Source: Acidobacteriota bacterium (GTDB lineage: Bacteria > Acidobacteriota > UBA4820 > DSQY01). From it: a stretch of DNA of 64,000 nt. Below, piece by piece: positions 43,456 to 52,729 of this stretch. The position numbers and the translations under genes are program-made. Location of the stretch: assembly GCA_021787565.1 (NCBI GenBank), contig JAJYLT010000008.1, positions 1 to 64,000 of the forward strand, given 5' to 3'. Below the pieces are notes generated by a model. The model did no database searches. It saw only the letters and a program-made list of their open reading frames with translations, and was not told the origin of the DNA. Within the stretch, counting starts at the first letter, position 1. Each line of letters begins with the position of its first letter.

Positions 43456-44316
43456 ATGACATCCTCGCGCGCCGCCTTCACCCTTCTCGCCCTCCTCGCG
43501 GGCGCCTCCCTCGCCGCCCAGACCAACCCGGTGCCCTCGGGCGGCGCCACCGAGGTCACCGTCACGGGCTCCCGCCTGGGCGCCCAGCTCCGCCCCGTGA
43601 GCGTGATCAGCGGCGCGGAGCTGCGCACCCTTCCGGTGACCGACACGGCCACGGCCCTCTCCTACGTGGCCGGCGTGGACCTGCGGGAGCGCTCCCCCTT
43701 CGGCGGTCAGGCCGACGTGGACCTCTTCGGCGCCACCTTCGAGGACGTGCTCATCCTGGTGGACGGCTTCCCGGTCAACGATCCCCAGACCGGCCACCAC
43801 GACCTCGAGCTCCTGCCCCCGCTGGAGGCCATCGACCGCATCGAGGTCCTGGAGGGCCCCGCGGCGGCCACCTACGGGCCTGGCGCCTTCGGAGGCGTCA
43901 TCCAGATCATCACCAGACGGCCCTCTCGGGCGCCCTCCGGCGAGGCCTCCGTCCTGCGCGGCGACCACGGCCTCACGCGCGGCGCGGCTCTCGGCCAGGC
44001 CTCCGGCCTGCTGGCCGCGGGGAGCCTGCTGAGCACCGCGGGATTCCGCCCCGACACGGAGGAGCGCAACGGCCAGGGCTTCGTCCGGGCCCTGCTCGGC
44101 TCCGTGGACCTGGAGGCGGGCTACCAGGACAAGCGCTTCGGCGCCTGGCAGGCCTATTCGGACGCCTTCCCCGACGAGTGGGAAGCCGTGCGGGGGGGCT
44201 TCGGCAGGCTGCTGTGGGCCAGCGGACCCTGGCAGTTCGCGGGCGGCTTCCGCCACAAGAGCGACCACTTCATCCTGTCGAAACTCGCCCTTGCATTCGC
44301 GGGCGGCAGGGCCTAG
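43456..44316 (+). pseudogene. TonB-dependent receptor, truncated after the plug domain
   Basis: 286 aa from the ATG at 43456 (GAAAGGAT upstream); an earlier ATG at 43432 lacks a signal peptide. A signal peptide (about 1-22) and TonB-box-like EVTVTGSRLG are followed by an intact plug (VSVISGAELRTLPVTDTATALSYVAGVDLRER, and RIEVLEGPAAATYGPGAFGGVIQIITRRP). Only the first few barrel strands follow before a TAG at 44316. Full receptors have about 600 residues and a 22-strand barrel, so the product cannot form a pore. The plug resembles BtuB-type receptors. Its 3' part has been lost and the GNAT gene begins 67 bp later. Confidence 0.8.
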
Positions 44317-44383
44317 GCTGGGGGCGTCCAAAGCTCCTGGGGGGTGCCGCTCGCAATCGGGCTTGTCTGTAGGAGAGGTGGCC

Positions 44384-44860
44384 ATGGCCGACACGCAGGT
44401 AGTGGTGCGCAGCGAGGATGCGGCTTCTCAGGAGGCCCAGCTTCTCATCGCCGAGTTCACGCTGGAGCTCAAGAACCGTTACGGGGACGAGGGTCCCAAG
44501 CCCTGGTCGGCGGAGGCGGCGCGCCATTCCCGCGGCGCCTTCCTGGTGGCGAGGCTGGACGGGAAGGCCGTGGGCTGCATCGCCCTGGGTCCCTTCGAGG
44601 GGGACGAGGCGGGAGTGGCCGAGGCCGGCCACCTCTACGTGCGCCTCGAAGCCAGGGGCCGCAAGCTCTCCTACGATCTCCTCCGAAAGGCCGAGGAGAA
44701 GGCGGCCGCGCTGGGCTACCGCACCGTGCGGCTCGTGACGGGCCTGCGGGAGCCCGAGGCCATCCACCTCTTCGTGAAGTGCGGCTACAACCGGATCCCC
44801 CGCTACGGCAAATACGCCCAGCGCCCCCTCAGCGCCTGCTTCGAGAAGAAGCTGGGCTGA
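44384..44860 (+). CDS. GNAT-family N-acetyltransferase
   Basis: 158 aa from the ATG at 44384 (AGGAGAGGTGGCC upstream). GNAT fold: FLVARLDGKAVGCIAL in beta-4, the AGHLYVRLEARGRKLSYDLL acetyl-CoA-binding segment (with R-x-x-G-x-K/L-like spacing), and the late IHLFVKCGYNRI motif. The acceptor substrate is unknown. It directly follows the truncated receptor gene. Confidence 0.88.
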   Translation: MADTQVVVRSEDAASQEAQLLIAEFTLELKNRYGDEGPKPWSAEAARHSRGAFLVARLDGKAVGCIALGPFEGDEAGVAEAGHLYVRLEARGRKLSYDLLRKAEEKAAALGYRTVRLVTGLREPEAIHLFVKCGYNRIPRYGKYAQRPLSACFEKKLG

Positions 44861-45252
44861 CCGCCTCTCCGGGCGACCTCTCGCGCCGACGCGGTGACCG
44901 CGGTGCCTTTTCCCTCCTTCCCGAAGGCGGTCATGCCCGGGAACCCCGGATCTTTGCCGGGAACCGAACGCCTGCGAGGATTCGGAGGTGCCTTCCGGCG
45001 GCGGTGGTCGGTGGGCTTCTGTGCGGGCTCGGCTCGTGGGCGCAGTGGGGAGGCGGCATGGGCGGGCGCGGCGGGCGCGACGGGCGCGGCGGAGGCGTTC
45101 ACCCTCGGAGAGATTCATGGGACGCTCGGACTACCCGGGGAATACACCACCTCCGTGGCATTGTTTCTCTTTTCTCATGGGCCTGTCCGAGGCGGCCCAC
45201 CAATGTTCAGCATTCCAACGAGGGCGGGCGCGGGAATGGTCAGGAGACGATC
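44861..45252 (+). other. Intergenic region upstream of desaturase
   Basis: GC-rich DNA with G-rich stretches around 45050-45095. Open frames through it give Gly/Arg-rich translations and I recognise no gene. No clear promoter. Confidence 0.5.
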
Positions 45253-46317
45253 ATGGCGTGTCCCGAAAGTTCAGCCACCTCGCAGGCCCCGGGGGCGCAC
45301 TCGGCCAAGCCCGAGTGGTTCAGGGCCATGTCCCGCTACGAGCTGCCGAGCTTGAGAAGGGCGCTCTGGCAAATGCTCGACACCTTCGTGCCCTACCTCG
45401 CGCTGTGGGCGGTGATGGTTCTGCTCATCCGGCGGGGGGCCCCCTACGGGATCGTCCTGCTGCTGTCCCTGGTGGCGGCGGGGCTGCAGGTGCGCATCTT
45501 CATCATGTTCCACGACTGCTGTCACGGCTCCTTCTTCCGGTCCCGGCGGGCAAATTCCTTCCTGGGCACCGTGGCCGGCGTGCTGACCTTCACGCCCTTC
45601 AAGGATTGGCGGCTCGCCCACAACGTCCACCACGCCACCGCGGGCGATCTGGACCGCCGGGGCGTCGGCGACGTGACGACGATGACGGTGGAGGAGTACC
45701 GGGCGGCCCCGCTGCTGAGGCGGATGCGCTATCGGGCCTACCGGCACCCCCTGATCATGTTCGTGCTGGGGCCCGTATGGGTGTTCCTCATCTCGTTCCG
45801 CTTCTTCCCCAAGGGCGCGAAGCGGCCCGAGCGCACCAGCGTCCTGCTCACCGATCTGCTCCTCGTGGCGATCGCGGGCGCGGCGAGTTGGACCATCGGC
45901 CTGAGGACCTACCTGCTCATCCAGATGCCCATCCTCCTCATGGGCGGCGCGGGGGGCATCTGGCTCTTCTACGTCCAGCACCAGTTCGAGAAGGACTACT
46001 GGGCCCGCCACGAGGCCTGGGACCCGCTGCGGGCCGCGCTGCAGGGAAGCTCGTTCTACAAGCTGCCCAAGGTCCTCCAGTGGTTCAGCGGCAACATCGG
46101 CCTGCACCACGTCCATCACATCCGGCCGCGCATTCCGAACTACAACCTCCAGCGGTGCCTCGACGCCTTCCCCGTCCTGCAGAGCGTCGAGCCCATGACC
46201 CTGTGGCGGAGCCTGAAATCCCTGCGGCTCCACCTCTGGGACGAGGCCAGCCAGAGGATGGTCGGATTCCGGGATCTGAAGAGGTGTCCGCCGCTGCAGC
46301 TCGGAGCAGGGGGCTGA
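45253..46317 (+). CDS. Membrane fatty acid desaturase
   Basis: 354 aa from the ATG at 45253 (CAGGAGACGATC upstream). The three His boxes of acyl-lipid desaturases are present: HDCCH at 87-91, HNVHH at 123-127 and HHVHH at 285-289, with four to six hydrophobic segments between them. The box spacing matches the delta-9/delta-12 type acting on membrane lipids with O2. Its presence shows that the organism meets oxygen. The electron donor (ferredoxin or cytochrome b5-like) is not encoded here. Confidence 0.94.
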   Translation: MACPESSATSQAPGAHSAKPEWFRAMSRYELPSLRRALWQMLDTFVPYLALWAVMVLLIRRGAPYGIVLLLSLVAAGLQVRIFIMFHDCCHGSFFRSRRANSFLGTVAGVLTFTPFKDWRLAHNVHHATAGDLDRRGVGDVTTMTVEEYRAAPLLRRMRYRAYRHPLIMFVLGPVWVFLISFRFFPKGAKRPERTSVLLTDLLLVAIAGAASWTIGLRTYLLIQMPILLMGGAGGIWLFYVQHQFEKDYWARHEAWDPLRAALQGSSFYKLPKVLQWFSGNIGLHHVHHIRPRIPNYNLQRCLDAFPVLQSVEPMTLWRSLKSLRLHLWDEASQRMVGFRDLKRCPPLQLGAGG

Positions 46318-46373
46318 GGCACCGCAAGCCGCGCGGGCCAATCGCCTGCCCTCTCAGCCAAATGGGTCGGGGA

Positions 46374-46715
46374 CTACGGGGATTCCTGGGCTTTCTGGAG
46401 ATCTCCGGCGCTGAAGTAGGGGGCCATGAGGTAGGGCTCCAGGCCGGGGGTTTTCTGGAAGATGCGGGCGATGTGCCAGGTCTCGCTACAGCGCAGGACG
46501 TTCCAGACGAAGCGTCCGAGGGCTTCGCTGCCCTCGACCCTCTGGTCGCTGAGGCCGCAGTGGCGGCCCAGACCGGCGGCGAGATCCTCGATGAGGTCGT
46601 GGCAAATGATGGCCTCCCTGGAATCCGGTGCCGGCGCGAGGCGCCGCTTGAGAACCACCGCCTCGCAAAGGGCGTGGATGAGATGCTCGGCGGCCTGGTC
46701 CAGCGTATATCCCAT
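46374..46715 (-). CDS. Small hypothetical helical protein
   Basis: 113 aa from the ATG at 46715, preceded by AAGGGAG with an 8-nt spacer; ATG at 46739 is an alternative with a weaker site. Mostly helical, without membrane segments. An N-terminal LDQAAEHLIHALCEAVVLKRRLA helix and a SEALGRFVWNVLRCSETWHIARIF segment stand out. I do not recognise the family. It converges with the desaturase gene and lies downstream of the palindromic element at 46789-46852. Confidence 0.6.
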   Translation of the reverse strand: MGYTLDQAAEHLIHALCEAVVLKRRLAPAPDSREAIICHDLIEDLAAGLGRHCGLSDQRVEGSEALGRFVWNVLRCSETWHIARIFQKTPGLEPYLMAPYFSAGDLQKAQESP

Positions 46716-47021
46716 GGGTCCGGCTCCCTTGCCCTTCATGCTACCACATCGTGGTGCCGTCAATCCGGTGTCCGAAATCCCCTCTCTTGCCGTCATTCCA
46801 GCTCCTGGTCGCACTTCGCCTGCCAGGAGTTCAGCTTGTCCGGAATGACGGCTGAGCGGGGCGTCGCCTCATGACCCGGTCCCGCTTGCCCGGTTGTCCG
46901 CCTGGGCGGGGGGCGCTCCCTCCCGAGCTTGCACCCCGGCGATCCCCCCTCCCGAGCTTGAGCAGATGAGCGGAACGTGGTAACAGTATGCCGAGCTGGG
47001 GGGCGAATCAGGGAGGCGAGG
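46716..47021. other. Intergenic region with palindromic element
   Basis: Divergent gap between the small helical protein and the J-like protein. It contains the 64-bp palindrome (46789-46852) and a 14-bp direct repeat CCCTCCCGAGCTTG at 46918-46931 and 46947-46960. No gene seen. Confidence 0.55.
46789..46852. repeat. 64-bp palindromic intergenic element (GCCGTCATTCC ends)
   Basis: Perfect 11-bp terminal inverted repeats GCCGTCATTCC / GGAATGACGGC enclose inner arms AGCTCCTGG / CCAGGAG. The GTCATTCC...GGAATGAC form resembles dispersed MITE-like elements of many bacteria. Only one copy is in this window. Confidence 0.7.
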
Positions 47022-47612
47022 ATGGAGGACCTGTACAAGTTTATCGGCGCCAAGCCGAACGCGCCCCAGAAGAAGATACAGGAGTGCATCGAGCGGACCA
47101 GGACCCGCCTGCGCCAGACCGCCGAGATCAATGAAGAGGAGCCGGCCAACAACCTGCGCAGGGCCGAGCAGGTGCTCCTCGATCCCGAGCTCCGCCGTGA
47201 GTACAACAGGCGGCTCGGCCTCAACAACGCGCCCGCTCCCGCCCCCGCCGAAGAAGTGAAACAGGTCACGTCGCCCGCCGTGGACGCGGCGCGCAGGAAG
47301 CAGGCGTCGGTGCTCGGCCTGCTCATCCTCGTATTCGCGACGATTCTGGTGATCCATTACTGGGACCGCATCCATCCCTGGCCGATCGGAATCTACCTGC
47401 GCGATTCGAGGACCGGAAGCCAGTCCGCCGTGCTGGTGGGCTACACGTCGAGCCACCTCTTTCCGAACGGTAATCACCAGCCCGCTTACCAGGTGAAGAT
47501 GCTGGCCGACGGCCAGCTCCGCTGGGTCTCGGTCAAGCAGCTCCACGCCGAGTTCAACGCCGGTACCCCCGCCCCGCCGTCCAAGCGGGAAGAGGCTCCC
47601 AGGAGCCCCTGA
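47022..47612 (+). CDS. Membrane protein with degenerate J-domain-like N-terminus
   Basis: 196 aa from the ATG at 47022 (GGGAGGCGAGG upstream). Residues 1-68 resemble a DnaJ J-domain: a start like MEDLYKFIGAKPNAPQKKI and the end AEQVLLDPELRREYNRRLG, but the HPD tripeptide needed to stimulate DnaK is absent (the loop reads NEEEP). A Pro/Ala linker is followed by one transmembrane helix (about 95-115, LGLLILVFATILVIHYW), and a C-terminal beta-rich domain of about 60 residues that would be extracytoplasmic. An Hsp70-independent, protein-docking role is likely. Function unknown. Confidence 0.75.
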   Translation: MEDLYKFIGAKPNAPQKKIQECIERTRTRLRQTAEINEEEPANNLRRAEQVLLDPELRREYNRRLGLNNAPAPAPAEEVKQVTSPAVDAARRKQASVLGLLILVFATILVIHYWDRIHPWPIGIYLRDSRTGSQSAVLVGYTSSHLFPNGNHQPAYQVKMLADGQLRWVSVKQLHAEFNAGTPAPPSKREEAPRSP

Positions 47613-47713
47613 GTCGCCCGCCGAGTTCGCGGAGCAGGAGAAAGAGGCGCGGACCTTGGCCTGGGGAGCCGGCAGGGCGGCCTGTTCCACGCGGCCGCCG
47701 GGCGGTCCAGCGT

Positions 47714-49294
47714 CTAGGGTCCGGCGTCCCGTGCTTGGCGCCCTTCCTTGCCCGTGATCTCCCGAATGGAAGCGTAGAGCGGCTTCAGGCGACGATACAT
47801 CTTCCGGTAGACCTTCTCGTAGAGGCCGTCGTAGATCTCCCGCGTAAGGGGATCGGGCTCGAAGGTCCGGCCCGGGCGCGCCATGGCCCTGATGGCGGAG
47901 GGGAAGTCGGGGTGGAGACCGAGCCCCACGGCGCCGTCCACGGCCGCCCCCAGCGCCGAGGTCTCGTAGAGGTGAGGCCGGCTGGCGGGCAGGCCGAAGA
48001 TGCTCGCCGTGAGCTGCATCGCCTCGTCGCTCTGGGAGCCGCCGCCGCAGATGAGCAGCTCCCGGATGGCCACGCCGCTCCGGTGTTCGATGCGCTCCTT
48101 CCCGTCGCGCAGCGCGTAGGCGAGCCCCTCCAGGATGGCCCGGTAGACGTGGGCGCGGGTGTGGACGTCCGAGAAGCCGATGATGGCTCCCCTGGCCTCC
48201 GGCCCCGGCAACTTCAGGCCCGGCGACCAGTAGGGCTGGAGCATGAGGCCCTCGGAGCCGGGCGGCACGGCGCGGACCAGCTCGTCGAAGAGGACCTCGG
48301 GCTCCACGCCCCGCTGGGGAGCCATGCGGCGCTCGAAGTCCCCGAACTCCTGCTTGAACCAGCTCACCATCCAATAGCCCCGGTAGATCTCTATCTCCAG
48401 GTTGTAGGCTCCCGGAAGGGCGGCGGGATAGGGCGGCAGCAGCGGAATGGCCTCCAAGTACTTGGCGCTCGCGACGTTGATCGTGGCCGTGGTGCCGTAG
48501 CCGAGGCAGGCCGTCTCCGGCGTGAGGCAGCCCGATCCCAGGACCTCGCACGCCTTGTCGGCTGCGGCCGCCACCACGGGCAGGCCGGCGGGAATGCCCG
48601 TGTGCCGCGAGGCCGCCGGCGTGATCTCGCCGAGCCGGCCGCCGGGAGGCACGAGCTCGGGCAGGACGGAGGGGTCCATGGGCACGGCGCGCCACTTCCA
48701 GTCCCACCCGCGCGCCCATTTGAGGCGCTTGTAGTCGAAGGGGATGTAGCCCACCTGGCAGCCCACCGAATCGGCGAAGCGGCCCGTGAGCCTGTGGGTG
48801 AGGAAGCCGCTCAGCAGGAGGTACTTGTGCGTGGCGGCCCAGACCTCGGGCTGGCGGGTCCGGATCCAGTTGGCCTCGGCCTCGGCCATGAGGTAGGCCA
48901 CCGTTCCTCCGACCCCGGCGGCGGAGAGGGCCAGTCCCCATGGACCGCCCAGCCTGCCCAGGCCCTCCGCCCTCCGGTGATCGAGCCAGAGGATGGCCGG
49001 CCTGAGAGGACGCCCCTCCCGGTCCACGTTCACGACCGTCGCCCGCTGCGTGGTGAGAACCACGCCGGAGAGCGAATCCTTGCGGACCCCTTCGTTCTCC
49101 CAGAGCTTCCGGCAGGCTTCGCCGAGGCACTGCCAGAAGTAGTCGGGGTCCTCCTCGGCCCAGCCCGGGTGCTGACAAGTGTAAGGGCGCAGGGGTACGC
49201 GCGCCTTGGCCAGCATCTCTCCGTCAGGGCTGACCACCATCGCACGGGCACTCTGCGTGCCCACGTCTATGGACAGGATCCGATCCCCCGCCAT
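47714..49294 (-). CDS. FGGY-family carbohydrate/glycerol kinase
   Basis: 526 aa. FGGY kinase: the N-terminal [20 protein letters not shown] phosphate loop, [11 protein letters not shown], the central LDHRR segment and the C-terminal [25 protein letters not shown]. It phosphorylates a polyol or sugar. Its neighbours, GlpD and an alkyl-DHAP-synthase-like enzyme, suggest glycerol or a related three-carbon substrate, but sequence alone does not separate glycerol kinase from xylulokinase-like members. It is 169 bp downstream of glpD in the operon of the FadR-type regulator. Confidence 0.88.
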   Translation of the reverse strand: MAGDRILSIDVGTQSARAMVVSPDGEMLAKARVPLRPYTCQHPGWAEEDPDYFWQCLGEACRKLWENEGVRKDSLSGVVLTTQRATVVNVDREGRPLRPAILWLDHRRAEGLGRLGGPWGLALSAAGVGGTVAYLMAEAEANWIRTRQPEVWAATHKYLLLSGFLTHRLTGRFADSVGCQVGYIPFDYKRLKWARGWDWKWRAVPMDPSVLPELVPPGGRLGEITPAASRHTGIPAGLPVVAAAADKACEVLGSGCLTPETACLGYGTTATINVASAKYLEAIPLLPPYPAALPGAYNLEIEIYRGYWMVSWFKQEFGDFERRMAPQRGVEPEVLFDELVRAVPPGSEGLMLQPYWSPGLKLPGPEARGAIIGFSDVHTRAHVYRAILEGLAYALRDGKERIEHRSGVAIRELLICGGGSQSDEAMQLTASIFGLPASRPHLYETSALGAAVDGAVGLGLHPDFPSAIRAMARPGRTFEPDPLTREIYDGLYEKVYRKMYRRLKPLYASIREITGKEGRQARDAGP

Positions 49295-49463
49295 CTCCCC
49301 TCCTCTTCGGCTGAATGGTCCATGATTGTCCCGGTCCGAGGAGCACCCCTTCTGCTATCGCGATTCCCCGGTGGTGAGTGGCGGCGGTGAGGAGGCCAAG
49401 GCAGCATCCCTGTCTTGGCGGGCCCTCCACCCTCCACCGCCCTGATGCGAACCACGCACCCCC

Positions 49464-51110
49464 TCAGCCCGCGGCGGGGAGGGCCTCCCCGGTGCCGTCC
49501 GGGCGTCCCGTCCACCCCTCTTTCCCCGCCAGGCCGACGGGGAGACTGTAGCAGGTTTCCCAGAGCCGCAGGTAGCGCTCCTCCTCCTCCTCCCAGCGGG
49601 CCTGGCCCCAGCCCAGTTCCGCGCGGCAGATCGCGCCGATCCTCGGGAGGTGTTCCGCTCCGCCGCGGGGCAGCACGAGGCCCAGGCGCGTGCGCCGGAG
49701 CATGAGGTCCTCCAGGTGGACCACGGCCTCCGCGCGGGCCGCCCACCGCACCTCAGCCCACAGGGTCGGCGCGCAGGCCACGTGCTTCAGCTCCTGGGGA
49801 CCGGCCGCCGCCAGAAGTTCGGGAAGGGCCGTTCCGTAGCGGCCCGCCAGGCGGAGCAGCTCCGCCGGCGGCAGAGAGGCCGCGCTTCTCGGCCAGTGCG
49901 GGACCGGAGGCTGGAAGGCCGGCAGCGTCCGGCTCGCCCCCCTGAAACCGGGCAGACGGCGCTGGACCACCTTGAGCACGTCGAGGGCCATGAGGCGGAA
50001 GGTCGTCAGCTTGCCTCCCGTCGCGGTGAGCAACCCCTGCTCCTCCCACACCGCTGCGTCCCGGCGCTCCTGCGAGGGCTTGGCCTTGCCGGAACCGATG
50101 ACCGGCCGCACCCCCGAGAAGGTGGCGAGCACGTCGGCGGAGGAGAGGTCGAGGGAGGGGAACTGGCCGCGGAGCCCTTCCAGGAGGTAGAGCGCCTCGC
50201 CGGCGCTGATGGCGGGGTCCCTCTCCATGCCATCGCCGTGGTCTTCGTCGGTGGTTCCGACCAGGGTCACGCCCTCCCAGGGAAACACGAAGATCGGGCG
50301 GCGGTCGCGCGGATGCATGAAGCTCACCGACTGGGCCACGGGCAGCCTCCACGCGGGGAAGAGGAGGTGGCTGCCTCGCAGGGGCCGCAGCCTCTTCATC
50401 GCGCCCACCTCGCGGCGGAGGTCGTCGGCCTCGACGCCGGTCGCGTTCACGACGACGCGCGCCGACACGCGCGCCGTCCGACCGGTGAGCCCATCCCGCA
50501 CCAGCGCGCCGCGGACCTCGCCGCCCTCCTTGATGAGCCCCACGCACCGGGCATAGTTGAGCGCCCGCTGGCCCTCGGCCACGGCCTCAAGGACGAGCCG
50601 GAGCACCATCCGCGCGTCGTCCGTCTCCGCGTCCTTGAACCAGTACCCTCCCAGGAGTTCGGACGGTCTGAGGTTCGGCGCCAGGGTCCGGAAGAATCCG
50701 GCCCCGAAGTAGCGGTGGTTCCAGGCACCCGCCATGAGATCGTAGAGGGTGAGGCCGATGCCCATCATGGCCCGGCCGGGCGGGCTCCCGCGATAGTGTG
50801 GGGCGAGGAAGTTGAGCCGCTCCACCAGACCGGGAGCCTCGTTCAGGAGGCGCTCGCGCTCCCGCACCGCCTCGAAGGTAAGCCTCAGATCACCCTGGGC
50901 GAGGTACCTCAGGCCGCCGTGGACCAGCTTGGAGGAGCGGCTGGAGGCCCCCCAGGCGAAGTCGCGTGCCTCCACGAGCAGGCCCCGCAGGCCCGCCCGG
51001 CCGGCCTCCCGCAGGACCGCCGCGCCGGTAATGCCGCCACCCACAACGAGCAGGTCCCAGGGGCCTTCCATCTCCTGCCACGTTTCCTCGCGCTTTTCCG
51101 CCGTGAACAT
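49464..51110 (-). CDS. glpD: FAD-dependent glycerol-3-phosphate dehydrogenase
   Basis: 548 aa. The Rossmann FAD motif DLLVVGGGITGAAVLREA is followed by the SSRSSKLVHGGLRYL signature of GlpD. Further on are GVTLVGTTDEDHG and a C-terminal helical cap domain (from about 400). It oxidises glycerol-3-phosphate to dihydroxyacetone phosphate at the inner membrane and passes electrons to quinone. It lies 20 bp downstream of the AGPS-like gene, in the operon led by the GntR regulator. Confidence 0.94.
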   Translation of the reverse strand: MFTAEKREETWQEMEGPWDLLVVGGGITGAAVLREAGRAGLRGLLVEARDFAWGASSRSSKLVHGGLRYLAQGDLRLTFEAVRERERLLNEAPGLVERLNFLAPHYRGSPPGRAMMGIGLTLYDLMAGAWNHRYFGAGFFRTLAPNLRPSELLGGYWFKDAETDDARMVLRLVLEAVAEGQRALNYARCVGLIKEGGEVRGALVRDGLTGRTARVSARVVVNATGVEADDLRREVGAMKRLRPLRGSHLLFPAWRLPVAQSVSFMHPRDRRPIFVFPWEGVTLVGTTDEDHGDGMERDPAISAGEALYLLEGLRGQFPSLDLSSADVLATFSGVRPVIGSGKAKPSQERRDAAVWEEQGLLTATGGKLTTFRLMALDVLKVVQRRLPGFRGASRTLPAFQPPVPHWPRSAASLPPAELLRLAGRYGTALPELLAAAGPQELKHVACAPTLWAEVRWAARAEAVVHLEDLMLRRTRLGLVLPRGGAEHLPRIGAICRAELGWGQARWEEEEERYLRLWETCYSLPVGLAGKEGWTGRPDGTGEALPAAG

Positions 51111-51130
51111 GGCGCGCTCCTCGTGCTATT

Positions 51131-52729
51131 TCAGCACTCCGGCAACAGCTTGCCCGGGTTCATGATCCCCGCCGGGTCCAGGGCCCGGACGGCGCCCGTC
51201 AGGGCGGCCAGCCCCAGGGCGCCCTTCTCCGCCTTCAGGTAGGGGGCGTGGTCCAGGCCCACGCCGTGCTGGTGGCTGATGGTCCCTCCGCTCTCGGTAA
51301 TGGCGAGGCTCGCCGTCCGCTTCAGGAGGCGCCAGCGCTCCAGGGTCCCGTCGGGATCTTCGGCCGCGCGGAAGAGGCAGGTGACGTAGAGGCTCGCCCC
51401 GTCGGGATAGACGCGCGAGAGGTGCGCCGTGGCGAAGGTCCTCTCCCCCTCGCCCTCCAGAGCCCGCTCCAACCCCGCGCGGATGGCCTGCAACGCGCCC
51501 GACAGACGGGACCAGGGCAGGGCCGTCTCCATCGTGTCCACGGCGTAGCCTTTCTCCCACAGCGTGTTGCGGAGGTAGGGAGACAGAAACCGGTTCTTCA
51601 GCCAGGCCGTCCCCGCCGGACGGCCCACCCAGAGTCCCCCGCGGCGGCGAGATAGGCGCAGGGCCTCGCGCCGCCCCTCGCGGCACTGGCGCGCCGTGCC
51701 CGTGCAGCCGAGGATCGCCAGGCACTTCTCCTGCCCGGCTCCCCGGAGGTTCAGGTACCGCTCCAGCATGGCCGTCAGCCTCCGGGAGCCGCCCAGCAGG
51801 AGCGAGACGCGCGTCTCCGGCTCGTCCTGGAGCCTCAGCATGGAGAGGCGCACACCCGCCTGCGCCATCTCCCGGGCGGCCTCGAAGGCCCCCTCCCAAG
51901 AGGGGAAGAAGAGGCCGAAGAACTCCTCGCGCTCCGGCAGGGGGCGGACGCGGACGGTAGCGCGCGTGAGCACGCCGAGCCTTCCCTCGGAGCCCAGCAC
52001 GAGCTCGCGGAGGTCGGGCCCGGCTGCGGAGGCCGGGAAAGAGGGGAGCTCCAGCGGCCCCGCCGGTGTCTCCATCCGGCCGCCGGCGAAGAGCTGCTCG
52101 ATGCGGCCGTAGCCCAGCGCCTGCTGTCCGGAGGAGCGCGTGGCGATCCATCCGCCCAGCGTGGAGTACTCGAAGGACTGCGGATAGTGACCGAGGGTGA
52201 GGCCTCGGGCCCGGAGCTGGGCCTCCAGATCGGGCCCCTGGACTCCCGCCTGGAAGGTTCCCAACCGGCTGGACTCGTCGAGGGCAGTGAGGCTCCGCAT
52301 GCGGTCCATGGCCACCGTCAGGACGGGGCCGCCGTCCCGGACGGGATTCACGTGACCGACCACGCTCGTGCCGCCTCCGTAAGGGATCAGGCGAATCCCC
52401 TCCTCCACGCAGAGGGCGACCAGCTCCCGGACCTCCTCCTCCGTCGCCGGGTGGGCCACCCCGTCCGGGAAGGCCGAAATGCGCCCGCTTCGTAGGGCTA
52501 CCCAATCGGGAAAACTCTGGCCCCGGGCGTGGCGAAGGCGCTCCTCCGCCCCCGTGCGCACGAGCCTCCGGGCGGGAAGACGGGATGACGGAACGCGGGA
52601 CAGGGTGTCCTCGAGAGCCGCGTCGTGCGGCACCGTCCCGGGACCCAGGGCCGACTCCAGAAAGCTCCGGCCGGCTTCTTCCAGCGGGAAGATCACGCCG
52701 TCGTCGCCCCAACCGTTCCAGCGCCTCAT
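51131..52729 (-). CDS. Alkyl-DHAP synthase-like FAD-linked oxidase (AGPS family)
   Basis: 532 aa from the ATG at 52729, which overlaps the regulator stop (ATGA) and has GGGAGG upstream. The VAO-type FAD domain shows the PP-loop PYGGGTSVVGHVN, and the stretch PQSFEYSTLGGWIATRSSG resembles the AGPS substrate region (PxSxEFSTxGGWxxTRxSG). SEGRLGVLTRATVRVRP follows. The C-terminal active-site loop reads SHQHGVG, with His486-Gln487-His488 instead of the HHH of characterised AGPS. AGPS exchanges acyl for alkyl on DHAP to start ether-lipid synthesis; here the changed triad and glycerol genes point to either an ether-lipid step or an unknown oxidation of a glycerol-derived substrate. Confidence 0.85.
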   Translation of the reverse strand: MRRWNGWGDDGVIFPLEEAGRSFLESALGPGTVPHDAALEDTLSRVPSSRLPARRLVRTGAEERLRHARGQSFPDWVALRSGRISAFPDGVAHPATEEEVRELVALCVEEGIRLIPYGGGTSVVGHVNPVRDGGPVLTVAMDRMRSLTALDESSRLGTFQAGVQGPDLEAQLRARGLTLGHYPQSFEYSTLGGWIATRSSGQQALGYGRIEQLFAGGRMETPAGPLELPSFPASAAGPDLRELVLGSEGRLGVLTRATVRVRPLPEREEFFGLFFPSWEGAFEAAREMAQAGVRLSMLRLQDEPETRVSLLLGGSRRLTAMLERYLNLRGAGQEKCLAILGCTGTARQCREGRREALRLSRRRGGLWVGRPAGTAWLKNRFLSPYLRNTLWEKGYAVDTMETALPWSRLSGALQAIRAGLERALEGEGERTFATAHLSRVYPDGASLYVTCLFRAAEDPDGTLERWRLLKRTASLAITESGGTISHQHGVGLDHAPYLKAEKGALGLAALTGAVRALDPAGIMNPGKLLPEC

